Counted from the first letter of the stretch, positions 15,856-24,013 are shown. The stretch: 41,950 nt of DNA from Streptomyces scabichelini (GCF_011045015.1 NZ_JAAKZY010000084.1:1-41950), one strand, 5' to 3'. Numbers and translations are program-made. The notes: generated by a model not told the origin, from the letters alone.

Positions 15856-18228
15856 ATGAACCCCTCCGTACCCGAGCCTTCGCCTCCACCGGAGAACGAG
15901 CCCTCGCCCGTGCAGGAGAACAGGAGCCTCCAGTTCGTCGCCGCGCTGCCGCCCGCTCCTTCTGACGCGCCGGTTTCCGTTCCGGCGCGGAACAATGGGT
16001 TCATGACCCAGCACGACATCCAGGTCCAGCACGCTCAGCCGTCCGTCGGCTCCATCGCCGCGCACCGCCCGCACACCGTGGCGGCCGTGGTGTCCGACCT
16101 GGAGCCGGACATCGACGCCGACCTCGACGCGTACGAGGAGACCGACGGCGTCCAGCTCCCACAGAACCGTTTCCTGGACCGGGAGCGCAGCTGGCTCGCG
16201 TTCAACGAGCGCGTCCTGGAACTCGCCGAGGACCCGAGCACACCCCTCCTGGAGCGGGCGAACTTCCTCGCGATCTTCGCCAGCAACCTGGACGAGTTCT
16301 TCATGGTCCGCGTGGCCGGCCTGAAGCGCCGTATCGCGACCGGCGTCGCGACCCGCTCGGCCTCCGGTCTGCAGCCGCAGCAAGTGCTGGAGATGATCTG
16401 GGCCCGCTCCCGCGAGCTCATGGCCCGGCACGCCGCCTGCTACCAGGAGGACGTGGCTCCGGCGCTCGCGGAGGAGGGCATCCACCTGGTCCGCTGGAAC
16501 GAGCTGACGGAGAAGGAGCAGGCCCGCCTCTTCACGCTCTTCCGGCACCAGATCTTCCCGGTCCTGACGCCTCTCGCGGTCGACCCGGCGCACCCCTTCC
16601 CGTACATCTCGGGCCTGTCCCTGAACCTCGCGGTCGTGGTCCGCAACCCGATCTCCGGCCACCGCCACTTCGCCCGCGTCAAGGTCCCGCCGCTGCTGTC
16701 CCGCTTCCTGGAGGCCTCCCCCGGCCGCTACGTCCCGCTGGAGGACGTGATCTCGGCCCCGGCCCACCTGGAGGAGCTCTTCCCGGGCATGGAGGTCCTG
16801 GAGCACCACATGTTCCGGGTCACCCGCAACGAGGACCTGGAGGTCGAGGAGGACGACGCCGAGAACCTGCTCCAGGCCCTGGAGAAGGAGCTCATGCGGC
16901 GCCGCTTCGGACCGCCGGTGCGCCTGGAGGTCGAGGAGTCCATCGACCCGTACGTCCTCAACCTCCTCAGGCGCGAGCTGAAGGTCTCCGAGGCCGAGGT
17001 GTACCCGCTGCCGGGCCCCCTGGACCTCACCGGCCTCTTCGGCATCAGCCGCCTCGACCGGCCCGAGCTGAAGTTCCCGAAGTTCGTCGCGGGCACCCAC
17101 CGCGACCTCGCCGAGGTCGAGTCGGCGTCGGCGCCCGACATCTTCGCCGCCCTGCGGGAGCACGATGTCCTGCTGCACCACCCGTACGACTCCTTCTCCA
17201 CCTCCGTGCAGGCCTTCCTGGAGCAGGCGGCGATGGACCCGGACGTCCTCGCCATCAAGCAGACCCTGTACCGGACGTCGGGCGACTCGCCGATAGTCGA
17301 CGCTCTCATCGACGCCGCCGAGTCCGGCAAGCAGGTTCTCGTCCTCGTCGAGATCAAGGCGCGCTTCGACGAGCAGGCCAACATCAAGTGGGCCCGCAAG
17401 CTGGAGGAGGCGGGCTGCCACGTCGTGTACGGCCTCGTCGGCCTCAAGACGCACTGCAAGCTGTCCCTCGTGGTCCGCCAGGAAGGCGAGACGCTCGCCC
17501 GGTACTCCCATGTGGGCACGGGCAACTACCACCCGAAGACGGCCCGCCTGTACGAGGACCTCGGCCTGCTGACGGCCGATCCCCAGGTCGGCGCGGACCT
17601 CTCCGACCTCTTCAACCGGCTCTCCGGCTACTCCCGCCGCGAGACGTACCGCCGCCTCCTGGTCGCCCCCAAGTCCCTGCGCGACGGACTGATCGCACGG
17701 ATCAACAAGGAGGCGCAGCACCACCGCGCCGGACGTCCCGCGCACGTCCGCATCAAGGTCAACTCGATGGTGGACGAGGCGATCATCGACGCCCTCTACC
17801 GCGCCTCCCAGGCGGGCGTGCCGGTGGACGTGTGGGTGCGCGGCATCTGCGCGGTACGCCCGGGCGTGCCGGGTCTGTCGGAGAACATACGGGTACGTTC
17901 CGTTCTCGGCCGCTTCCTCGAACACTCCCGTGTCTTCGCCTTCGGCAACGGCGGCGAGCCCGAGGTGTGGTTCGGCAGCGCCGACATGATGCACCGCAAC
18001 CTCGACCGCCGGATAGAGGCCCTGGTCCGGGTCAAGGACCCGGCGCACCGGGCGACCCTCAACCGGCTCCTCGAGACCGGCATGTCCGACACGACCTCCT
18101 CCTGGCACCTCGGCTCCGACGGCGAGTGGACCCGCCACGCGACCGACGGCGACGGCCAGCCGCTGCGCAACGTCCAGGAGACGCTCATAGACGCCCGGAG
18201 GCGCCGGCGTGGCACAGCAACACCTTGA
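15856..18228 (+). CDS. ppk: Polyphosphate kinase 1
   Basis: The 790-aa enzyme makes inorganic polyphosphate from ATP, reversibly. The PPK1 N-terminal domain begins at NRFLDRERSWLAFNERVLEL (about residue 98). The catalytic part contains HHPYDSFSTSVQAF, IKQTLYRTS, the autophosphorylated histidine in GLKTHCKLSL (about His533), GTGNYHPKTARLYED, and the second active-site histidine in RFLEHSRVFAFGN (about His690). The first 49 residues are proline-rich, use more T-ending codons than the core, and have no clear ribosome site. ATG 16003 (start MTQHDIQVQHAQPS, 741 aa) is therefore a strong alternative. The gene overlaps the CHAD gene by 20 bp. Phosphate control through PhoP is known for ppk in related streptomycetes; here I see only weak PHO-like sequence. 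Confidence 0.93.
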   Translation: MNPSVPEPSPPPENEPSPVQENRSLQFVAALPPAPSDAPVSVPARNNGFMTQHDIQVQHAQPSVGSIAAHRPHTVAAVVSDLEPDIDADLDAYEETDGVQLPQNRFLDRERSWLAFNERVLELAEDPSTPLLERANFLAIFASNLDEFFMVRVAGLKRRIATGVATRSASGLQPQQVLEMIWARSRELMARHAACYQEDVAPALAEEGIHLVRWNELTEKEQARLFTLFRHQIFPVLTPLAVDPAHPFPYISGLSLNLAVVVRNPISGHRHFARVKVPPLLSRFLEASPGRYVPLEDVISAPAHLEELFPGMEVLEHHMFRVTRNEDLEVEEDDAENLLQALEKELMRRRFGPPVRLEVEESIDPYVLNLLRRELKVSEAEVYPLPGPLDLTGLFGISRLDRPELKFPKFVAGTHRDLAEVESASAPDIFAALREHDVLLHHPYDSFSTSVQAFLEQAAMDPDVLAIKQTLYRTSGDSPIVDALIDAAESGKQVLVLVEIKARFDEQANIKWARKLEEAGCHVVYGLVGLKTHCKLSLVVRQEGETLARYSHVGTGNYHPKTARLYEDLGLLTADPQVGADLSDLFNRLSGYSRRETYRRLLVAPKSLRDGLIARINKEAQHHRAGRPAHVRIKVNSMVDEAIIDALYRASQAGVPVDVWVRGICAVRPGVPGLSENIRVRSVLGRFLEHSRVFAFGNGGEPEVWFGSADMMHRNLDRRIEALVRVKDPAHRATLNRLLETGMSDTTSSWHLGSDGEWTRHATDGDGQPLRNVQETLIDARRRRRGTATP

Positions 18229-19279
18229 CCCTGCGGACCCCAAAGCCGGGCCCGTGGCCGGCGACTCCCTGGCGGCCTACCTCCAGACCCAGGCCACGGA
18301 GTTCCTCCGCGCGCTGCGGCAGCACCGCGAGACCGGCGGCGCGACGTCGAACGGCACGGAGGACACCGTCGACGCGGCCCGCGCGCTGCGCCGCTCGGCC
18401 CGCCGCATCAGCGGCACACTCCACACGTTCCGGCCCCTCCTCGACACGGACTGGTCGGAGGGCATGCGCCCCGAACTGGCCTGGCTGTCGGGCACGTTGG
18501 CCCGGGAACACGCGTACGCGGCACGCCTGGAACGGCTGATGGGGGCACTGCACCGGCTGTCGGGCTCGTCGGCGTTTCCCGCACAGGGGTCCGCGGCTGT
18601 GGGCACGGCGGCAACCGGGGCCTCCGGCCCGCCCAAAGGACCCACGCCGGAAAAGAGCAACCTCACCGTAGGCGCCGCCAAAGCAGGCGCCCTCCTGGAA
18701 CGCCAGCTCACCCTCGCCCGCACCCGGTCGCACTCGGCGGCGCTCCAGGCACTGGGCTCCTCCCGCTTCCACGCGGTCGCGGACAGCGTCGCCGTCCTGG
18801 CCAGCGAGGTCCCGCTGACCCAGGCCGCCACGACCGCCGACCTCAAACCGCTGGCGGCCGCCGCGGAGGACCGCCTCACCGACGCCATCTCCGGACTGCC
18901 CCTGGTCAGCGCGGGCCACCCGTACAACGCGGAGGCCCTCGTCCACGGCCTCTCCGCGGACACGGCCCCGCAGCCCCAGGACGCCCCCTGGCACCAGGTC
19001 CGCCTCCTGCTGCGCCTGCACCGCTACGCCCGGGAGGTCCTGTACGGCGCCGACGCCCCCGTCGACGTATGCATGCTGAGCGCGGGTCAGGCCCTGGACC
19101 GGCACCGCGACGCGGCGGAGGCGGCGTCGGCGGCGGCCTCGGCGGCCCGTACCCCGCGGATCGCCCCGGCGACGGCGTACGCGCTCGGGGTGCTCCACGC
19201 GGACCAGCGACACGAAGTGGAAGCGGCCCGGTTCGCGTTCCAGCGGGCCTGGTCGAGGGAGACAGTCGGCACGCCGTGA
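18209..19279 (+). CDS. CHAD-domain protein (polyphosphate-associated)
   Basis: The 356-aa protein is a single CHAD domain: alpha-helical, with regularly spaced histidines and arginines (LRALRQHRE, ARALRRSARRISGTLHTFRPLLD, LLRLHRYAREVLYGA). CHAD domains bind polyphosphate and often sit beside ppk. No CYTH/triphosphatase domain is attached. GTG 18209 has GGAGG within the 3' end of ppk and overlaps ppk by 20 bp, so its translation should be coupled to ppk. Its stop overlaps the possible Nudix start (GTGA). A role in binding, localising or modulating polyphosphate made by PPK1 is inferred from family and context. Confidence 0.9.
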   Translation: MAQQHLDPADPKAGPVAGDSLAAYLQTQATEFLRALRQHRETGGATSNGTEDTVDAARALRRSARRISGTLHTFRPLLDTDWSEGMRPELAWLSGTLAREHAYAARLERLMGALHRLSGSSAFPAQGSAAVGTAATGASGPPKGPTPEKSNLTVGAAKAGALLERQLTLARTRSHSAALQALGSSRFHAVADSVAVLASEVPLTQAATTADLKPLAAAAEDRLTDAISGLPLVSAGHPYNAEALVHGLSADTAPQPQDAPWHQVRLLLRLHRYAREVLYGADAPVDVCMLSAGQALDRHRDAAEAASAAASAARTPRIAPATAYALGVLHADQRHEVEAARFAFQRAWSRETVGTP

Positions 19280-19728
19280 CTGATGGAGGCCCTGTGCACG
19301 ACACGACGAACGGCAACCTCGTGCTCGCGGCGGGCTGCGTCCTGTGGCGCCGCTCGCCCGTCGCCGGCGAACTGGAGATCTGCCTGGTCCACAGGCCGAA
19401 GTACGACGACTGGTCGCATCCGAAGGGCAAGTTGAAGCGCGGCGAGGACCCGCTCGCGGGCGCGATGCGGGAGGTCGAGGAGGAGACCGGCTTCGGCTGC
19501 GTACCCGGTCCCCGGCTGTCCACGGTGCGCTACCTGGCCAACGGCCGCCCCAAGCAGGTCAGTTACTGGGCGGCCGAGGCGACCGAGGGCCACTTCACCC
19601 CCAACCGCGAGGTGGACCGCGTCCGCTGGCTCCCTCCGGCCGCGGCCCGCGACCGCCTCACCCAGCCCCGTGACCAGGCGCTGGTGGACGAGCTGCTGGC
19701 CGTGGCGCTCCGCTCGGAACGCCATTGA
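19276..19728 (+). CDS. Nudix (MutT-like) hydrolase
   Basis: The protein of about 150 aa has a perfect Nudix box, GKLKRGEDPLAGAMREVEEE followed by TGF (G-x5-E-x7-REUxEExGU), at about residues 55-77. Nudix enzymes split nucleoside diphosphates linked to another group, using divalent metal. The flanking sequence (LVLAAGCVLWRR, LVHRPKYDDWSHPKG) is like the actinobacterial proteins that usually carry an added histidine-phosphatase domain; that domain is missing here. GTG 19276 overlaps the CHAD stop (GTGA). GTG 19294 (start MHDTTNGNLV) has GGAGG 4 bp upstream and is equally likely. With ppk and CHAD in one operon, a substrate from the nucleotide or inositol polyphosphate class is plausible but unproven. 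Confidence 0.9.
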   Translation: MTDGGPVHDTTNGNLVLAAGCVLWRRSPVAGELEICLVHRPKYDDWSHPKGKLKRGEDPLAGAMREVEEETGFGCVPGPRLSTVRYLANGRPKQVSYWAAEATEGHFTPNREVDRVRWLPPAAARDRLTQPRDQALVDELLAVALRSERH

Positions 19729-20173
19729 ACTGCGGGCGGCCGTGCGAAAACTGCGGGTCCGTCGTGGCTGGTCGCTCCCCCACTCTCGGCTTCGCTCGAG
19801 CGGGGGGACCCCCATCGCGGCGGAGCCGCAAATTGATACAGCCCCGCGCCCCTATAGGGGCGCGACACTGGGCCCGGAGCTCAATGGGCGGCCGTATGCC
19901 CCTCCGCGTCCCGCCTCGCCAGACTTCGCGCGCGCCGCGCCGGACCCCGCCAGCCACAGCTGCAGCGGGCCGTGCAGAAACGGCCTTGATCGACGGTTGT
20001 CGTGCGGTGTTCCGGAGGGTCGCCCTCGTCCTGCTGCGCCACGCCAACCACGGTACCGACTCTGAGTAAACGCTTACCCATGGCTCGCCGTGGCGTGACG
20101 ACCCCCCTGACCCGTCGTTAAGCGGAACGACAGGAGGCGCTCAAGAACGGCCCGGCTTGGGGGTAGGCAGGCG
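19729..20173. other. Gene-free stretch between Nudix and lipoprotein genes
   Basis: The first third is repeat copy C. The rest (19866-20173) has no ORF with credible codon use. It holds GTAAACGCTTAC, a near-palindrome at about 20067-20078, and a GGAACGACAGGAGGCGC stretch that is too far from ATG 20174 to be its ribosome site. The lipoprotein promoter must be here, but I cannot place it. Confidence 0.4.
19744..19865 (-). repeat. Dispersed stem-loop element, copy C
   Basis: On the minus strand: CGCGCCCCTATAGGGGCGCG stem-loop, then GGGGCTGTATCAATTTGCGG and CTCCGCCGCG, an inserted segment with its own stem (CCCCCCGCTCGAGCG), and the usual GACCAGCCACGACGGACCCG tail. It shares the ATCAATTTGCGGCTCCGCCG module with the array at 21322-21640, which lies in the opposite orientation. 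Confidence 0.6.
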
Positions 20174-21013
20174 ATGGTGGAGCGGCAGCACAGGCGGAAG
20201 GGCGGAGCGGCCGTCCTGGCCTCCGCGGCGGCGGGGCTGATGGTCTGCGCCACCGGATGCTCGGGCAGCGGAGCCGCCGCCGAGGACGCGCGCGCCGCCA
20301 CCGCCCCGGTCGGGGTACTGCGGCAGGCCTCCACGAGCCTGGTGCGCGCGGGCAGTTCCAAAGCGCATACGTCGATGGAGATGGCCACCGGCGGCACCCG
20401 CGTGACCATCCGCGGCGAGGGCGTCTACGACTACCGGCGGCAGGTCGGCCGCCTGAAGGTGCGCCTCCCGCAGGACCCGGCCGGCACCCCCGGGCACCGC
20501 CCGATCACCGAACTCCTTGCGCCGGGCGCCCTCTACATGAAGAACCGCGGAGCCGGAGTGCCCCCCGACAAGTGGGTTCGCGTCGACACGGCCACGCTCT
20601 CCGACGGGAACCTCGTCACCGGCGGCGCCACCGATCCGCTCGCCGCCGCCGAACTGCTGCGGGGCACGCGTAAGGCGACGTACATCGGGAAGACGACGGT
20701 CGCCGGCACTCCCGTACGGCACTATCGCGGCACCGCCGACCTCGGCAAGGCGGCCGAGCGGGCCTCCGAGGGCAACCGCGGCCCCCTCCGGGCGGCGGCG
20801 AAAGGGTTCGCCACGGCCGACGTCCCGTTCGACGCCTACCTCGACGAACAGGGGCGCATCAGGAAGCTCCGGCACCGGTTCAGCTTTGTGAACGGGCAGC
20901 AGGGGGGTACGGTCGCGGTCGCCTCGACGATGCTGCTGTACGACTTCGGGGCCCCCGTCGACGTACGGCTGCCGGACGCCGAGGACATCTTCGCGGGGAA
21001 GATCGCCGAGTAG
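20174..21013 (+). CDS. Secreted lipoprotein, LppX/LprAFG-like
   Basis: The 279-aa protein has a basic N-terminus (VERQHRRKGG), a hydrophobic core and a lipobox ending ATGC at Cys29, so it should be exported and lipid-anchored. The mature part resembles the LppX_LprAFG group: beta-rich, with GVYDYRRQVGRLKVRLP, PDKWVRVD, GKTTVAGTPVRHYRGTADL and FDAYLDEQGRIRKLRHRFSF. Members in mycobacteria carry lipids across the periplasm-like space; in Streptomyces the role is not established. The gene stands alone, with repeat-rich sequence on its left and a small gene 120 bp to its right. A G/C-rich palindrome (GGCCCGGGCC, about 21023) follows the stop. Confidence 0.82.
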   Translation: MVERQHRRKGGAAVLASAAAGLMVCATGCSGSGAAAEDARAATAPVGVLRQASTSLVRAGSSKAHTSMEMATGGTRVTIRGEGVYDYRRQVGRLKVRLPQDPAGTPGHRPITELLAPGALYMKNRGAGVPPDKWVRVDTATLSDGNLVTGGATDPLAAAELLRGTRKATYIGKTTVAGTPVRHYRGTADLGKAAERASEGNRGPLRAAAKGFATADVPFDAYLDEQGRIRKLRHRFSFVNGQQGGTVAVASTMLLYDFGAPVDVRLPDAEDIFAGKIAE

Positions 21014-21134
21014 GGAAACCGTGGCCCGGGCCCGGTCAGCCGGAATCTACGGGGCCGGAAATGGTCCGTTGGTGCCATGCGCCGTGCGTAGGCCGCTCCC
21101 TACTCTAGGAAGTCGGTGACGGCAGGAAGAGGTG

Positions 21135-21320
21135 ATGCACGTGGCTCCGGCAGGCGGTACGGCGGTTCAGGACCACGTGGCCCTCGCCGAGATCGAGCTG
21201 TGCGGCGATTTGATCATCGCAGCCTCGGCCATCGACGGGGACCGGCTGAGCCCGGACCGGATCGACGAGGTTCTGGGCGTATGGGAAGAACGCCCCCACG
21301 GGGACGAGCAGCCCCGCTAG
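21135..21320 (+). CDS. Small conserved-looking protein of 61 aa
   Basis: The protein starts MHVAPAGGTAVQDHVALAEI and contains LCGDLIIAASAIDGDRLSPD, RIDEVLGVW and a short charged tail. It looks soluble and mostly helical, with no cysteine pair or membrane segment. ATG 21135 has AGGA 7 bp before it; a GTG 3 bp upstream is also in frame. Third-position GC is high, as in real genes here. I recognise no family. Similar 60-70 aa proteins are common in Streptomyces, so it is probably real but of unknown function. Its last codons and stop appear again, out of context, at about 21542-21566 in the repeat array. Confidence 0.6.
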   Translation: MHVAPAGGTAVQDHVALAEIELCGDLIIAASAIDGDRLSPDRIDEVLGVWEERPHGDEQPR

Positions 21321-21321
21321 A

Positions 21322-21640
21322 CGCGCACGCCCGCGCCCCTTTTAGGGGCGCGGGACTGCATCAATTTGCGGCTCCGCCGCGTGGGCGCGACAAGCCCCAC
21401 CGCCCCGCAGACAACACACCGACCTTTCCGCGCCCCTTCAGGGGCGCGGGGCTGCATCAATTTGCGGCTCCGCCGCGCGGGCGCGACAAGCCCCCACCGA
21501 CCGGCAGACAACAACGCACCGCCCTTTGCGGTTCCACCCCCGGGGACGAGCCGCCCCCATAGACGCGCGCGCCCGCGCCCCTGTCAGGGGCGCGGGGAAC
21601 TGCGCGACAAGCCCCCACCGGCCGGCAGACAACGACGGCA
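21322..21640 (+). repeat. Array of three stem-loop elements (copies D1-D3)
   Basis: D1 (21322-21417), D2 (21429-21515) and D3 (21563-21640) each start with a tight hairpin (GCGCCCCTTTTAGGGGCGC, GCGCCCCTTCAGGGGCGC, GCGCCCCTGTCAGGGGCGC). Each then has a GCGACAAGCCCC tail and a GCAGACAAC end. D1 and D2 also carry ATCAATTTGCGGCTCCGCCG. The array fills the gap between the 61-aa gene and the CsoR-type gene, which converge, so it may terminate transcription from both sides. Confidence 0.7.
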
Positions 21641-21670
21641 CCGGCCGATTACGGCTCCACCCCCGGAGGG

Positions 21671-22027
21671 TCACGTGCGCAGCAACCGCCCGATCGCCTT
21701 CGTAGCCTCTTCCACCTTGGCATCGATCTCCGTGCCGCCCTTGAGGGCCGCGTCCGCGACGCAGTGGCGGAGGTGCTCCTCGAGAAGCTGGAGGGCGAAG
21801 GACTGGAGCGCCTTCGTGGAGGCGGAGACCTGCGTGAGTATGTCGATGCAGTAGACGTCCTCGTCGACCATCCGCTGCAGCCCCCGGATCTGGCCCTCGA
21901 TCCGGCGCAGACGCTTGAGGTGTTCGTCCTTTTCCTTGTGGTACCCGTGGATCCCGCGGTCGTGATCGGTCACCACGTCCGGCACGCCCGCGGAGGGCGC
22001 ACCGGCGCCGGCCTCGGTGGTCGTCAT
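21671..22027 (-). CDS. csoR: CsoR-family copper-sensing repressor
   Basis: The 118-aa protein is a CsoR/RcnR-type all-helical repressor. The Cu(I) ligand set is complete: Cys60 in EDVYCIDIL, and His85 and Cys89 in LEEHLRHCV, the C-H-x3-C pattern of true CsoR proteins. The family motif RRIEGQIRGLQRMVDED is at about residues 41-57. ATG 22027 has GAGGA 5 bp upstream; in-frame sequence farther upstream (to 22216) runs through the operator and is not coding. A GGGTATA-type palindrome lies 46-77 bp upstream. No copper exporter or chaperone gene is next to it, so in this window its only visible target is itself. Cu(I) binding should release it from DNA. Confidence 0.92.
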   Translation of the reverse strand: MTTTEAGAGAPSAGVPDVVTDHDRGIHGYHKEKDEHLKRLRRIEGQIRGLQRMVDEDVYCIDILTQVSASTKALQSFALQLLEEHLRHCVADAALKGGTEIDAKVEEATKAIGRLLRT

Positions 22028-22072
22028 CGCGTCCTCCTGCTCGTCGGACCGGCGAACCTGCCTGGTTCGCCG

Positions 22073-22104
22073 GTTACATATACCCCTGCTGGGTATATGG
22101 TAAC
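22073..22104. promoter_or_regulatory. CsoR-type operator
   Basis: CATATACCC (22077-22085) and GGGTATATG (22091-22099) are perfect inverted arms around CTGCT, extended by GTTAC / GTAAC outside. TATACCC-n5-GGGTATA matches the G-tract dyad bound by CsoR proteins. The half-site TGCTGGGTATA is repeated at 22111-22121. Confidence 0.8.
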
Positions 22105-22275
22105 GAATTTTGCTGGGTATAGGGCCCTTGGCCGATCCCCCCGGCCGTTCACCCGATGGACCCCGTGCTGAGCACTTTGCCTGATGGGCGACACTGGACG
22201 ACGGCCCCTTAGCCATGGCCTGATGATGCGCCTAGCATCAGCCTGACCGAAACCAAAGCAATCCGAGGACCCCAC

Positions 22276-22896
22276 GTGCGATTTCGTCTGACCCCCAGGG
22301 AGACGAGCTTCTACGACATGTTCGCCGCATCCGCGGACAACATCGTCACGGGCTCCAAGCTCCTGATGGAACTGCTCGGGGCCGACGCCCCCGGCCGGAC
22401 CGAGATCGCAGAGCGTATGCGGGCCGCGGAACACGCGGGTGACGACGCCACACACGCGATCTTCCACCAGCTGAACTCCTCGTTCATCACGCCGTTCGAC
22501 CGTGAGGACATCTACAAGCTCGCGTCCTCCCTCGACGACATCATGGACTTCATGGAGGAAGCCGTCGACCTGGTCGTCCTCTACAACGTGGAGGAACTGC
22601 CGAAGGGCGTCGAGCAGCAGATCGAGGTCCTGGCGCGGGCGGCCGAGCTGACGGCGGAAGCCATGCCGAACCTTCGCACCATGGACAATCTCACCGAGTA
22701 CTGGATCGAGGTCAACCGCCTCGAGAACCAGGCCGACCAGATCCACCGCAAGCTGCTCGCGCACCTCTTCAACGGCAAGTACGAGGCGATCGAGGTGCTG
22801 AAGCTCAAGCAGATCGTGGATGTGCTGGAGGAGGCGGCGGACGCGTTCGAGCACGTGGCGAACACGGTGGAGACCATCTCCGTCAAGGAGTCCTGA
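22276..22896 (+). CDS. DUF47 protein, Pit accessory (PhoU-like)
   Basis: The 206-aa helical protein belongs to the DUF47/YkaA group, distantly PhoU-like. Recognisable parts are FRLTPRETSFYDMFAASADNI at the start (without the initiator), FNSSFITP-like sequence (LNSSFITPFDREDIYKLASS), LDDIMDFMEEAVDLVVLY and the C-terminal LKQIVDVLEEAADAFEHVAN. The acidic helices are thought to bind metal. The start is GTG 22276 with GAGGAC upstream. It lies 7 bp before the pit gene, the usual DUF47-Pit pair, and probably controls or supports low-affinity phosphate transport. A GTTCACCCG word at 22147 could be a single PhoP half-site, but no tandem partner is convincing. Confidence 0.92.
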   Translation: MRFRLTPRETSFYDMFAASADNIVTGSKLLMELLGADAPGRTEIAERMRAAEHAGDDATHAIFHQLNSSFITPFDREDIYKLASSLDDIMDFMEEAVDLVVLYNVEELPKGVEQQIEVLARAAELTAEAMPNLRTMDNLTEYWIEVNRLENQADQIHRKLLAHLFNGKYEAIEVLKLKQIVDVLEEAADAFEHVANTVETISVKES

Positions 22897-22903
22897 CCTC
22901 TCC

Positions 22904-23902
22904 ATGGACACCTTCGCTCTGGTCGTGACCATCGGGGTCGCGCTCTTCTTCACGTACACGAACGGCTTCCACGACTCGGCGAACGCGATCGCGACGTCCG
23001 TGTCGACGCGCGCCCTGACGCCGAAGGCCGCGCTCGCGATGGCAGCGGTCATGAACCTGGCAGGTGCCTTCCTGGGCAGCGGGGTCGCCAAGACCGTCAG
23101 CGAGGGCCTGATCTCCACGCCGGAGGGCTCGAAGGGGATGGGGATTCTCTTCGCGGCGCTGATCGGCGCGATCACGTGGAACCTCATCACCTGGTACTAC
23201 GGCCTTCCCTCCTCCTCTTCTCACGCCCTCTTCGGCGGCATGGTCGGGGCGGCTCTCGCCGGCGGTACGACCGTGTACTGGTCCGGTGTGCTCGAGAAGA
23301 TCGTCATCCCGATGTTCATCTCGCCGCTGGTCGGTCTGGGCGTCGGCTACCTGGTGATGACCGCGATCATGTGGATCTTCCGCCGCTCGAACCCCCACAA
23401 GGCGAAGCGCGGTTTCCGTATAGCGCAGACGGTGTCGGCGGCCGGGATGGCCCTCGGGCACGGCCTCCAGGACGCCCAGAAGACGATGGGCATCGTGGTG
23501 ATGGCGCTGGTCATCGCCGATGTCGAGGACTACGGCGACCCGATCCCGGTCTGGGTGAAGATCGCCTGCGCGGTCATGCTGTCGCTGGGCACGTACGCGG
23601 GCGGCTGGCGCATCATGCGCACCCTCGGCCGCAAGATCATCGAACTCGATCCGCCTCAGGGCTTCGCCGCGGAGACGACCGGGGCGTCGATCATGTTCGT
23701 CACGGCCTTCCTCTTCAAGGCGCCCATCTCCACGACCCACATCATCACGTCGGCGATCATGGGCGTGGGCGCGACGAAGCGGGTGAACGCCGTGCGCTGG
23801 GGTGTCGCCAAGAACATCATCCTCGGCTGGTTCATCACGATGCCGGCGGCGGCGGCGGTGGCGGCGGTCAGCTTCTGGGTTGTGAACCTGGCGTTTCTGT
23901 AG
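22904..23902 (+). CDS. pit: PiT-family low-affinity phosphate transporter
   Basis: The 332-aa integral membrane protein carries the duplicated PiT signatures: GFHDSANAIATSVSTRAL near the N-terminus with YGLPSSSSHALFGG after it, and APISTTHIITSAIMGVGATK in the C-terminal half. About ten hydrophobic segments are visible. It imports inorganic phosphate, probably as a metal-phosphate complex with protons. ATG 22904 is 7 bp after the DUF47 stop, so the two form an operon. The last codons (AFL-stop) lie in the first unit of a 14-bp tandem repeat. It converges with pstB; a strong hairpin separates them. Confidence 0.95.
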   Translation: MDTFALVVTIGVALFFTYTNGFHDSANAIATSVSTRALTPKAALAMAAVMNLAGAFLGSGVAKTVSEGLISTPEGSKGMGILFAALIGAITWNLITWYYGLPSSSSHALFGGMVGAALAGGTTVYWSGVLEKIVIPMFISPLVGLGVGYLVMTAIMWIFRRSNPHKAKRGFRIAQTVSAAGMALGHGLQDAQKTMGIVVMALVIADVEDYGDPIPVWVKIACAVMLSLGTYAGGWRIMRTLGRKIIELDPPQGFAAETTGASIMFVTAFLFKAPISTTHIITSAIMGVGATKRVNAVRWGVAKNIILGWFITMPAAAAVAAVSFWVVNLAFL

Positions 23903-23946
23903 GGGCGTTTCTGTAGGGGCGTTTCTGTGAGGGCCTTTCTGTAAGG
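23891..23946. repeat. 14-bp tandem repeat over the pit stop codon
   Basis: Four 14-bp units (23891, 23905, 23919 and 23933) share GCGTTTCTGTAGGG. The first two are identical and the last two diverge slightly. The pit TAG (23900-23902) is in unit 1. Since 14 is not a multiple of three, added copies do not lengthen the protein. Confidence 0.85.
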
Positions 23947-23982
23947 GTTCCTCGCCCCGCCGCCGGGAGCGAGAACAACGAC

Positions 23983-24013
23983 GGGCCCACCCCCGGGAGC
24001 CGGGGGCGGGCCC
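23983..24013. terminator. Bidirectional terminator between pit and pstB
   Basis: GGGCCC-A-CCCCCGG, loop GAG, then CCGGGGG-C-GGGCCC: a 13-bp stem with one A/C mismatch and a 3-nt loop. It sits between the convergent pit and pst transcripts and is symmetrical enough to stop both. Confidence 0.75.

Noticed and set aside
15808..18243. 811-codon minus-strand frame opposite ppk
   Set aside because: It covers a highly conserved PPK1 gene and has shadow composition rich in Val, Arg, Asp and Leu.
21322..21640. CRISPR array, suggested by regularly spaced palindromic repeats
   Set aside because: Only three units; spacers are not unique and share sequence with each other; no cas genes; matching copies are dispersed elsewhere.
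22147..22168. GTTCACCCGAT as a PHO box of the DUF47-pit operon
   Set aside because: Only one unit matches; the next 11 bp (GGACCCCGTGC) is too weak to call a tandem site.
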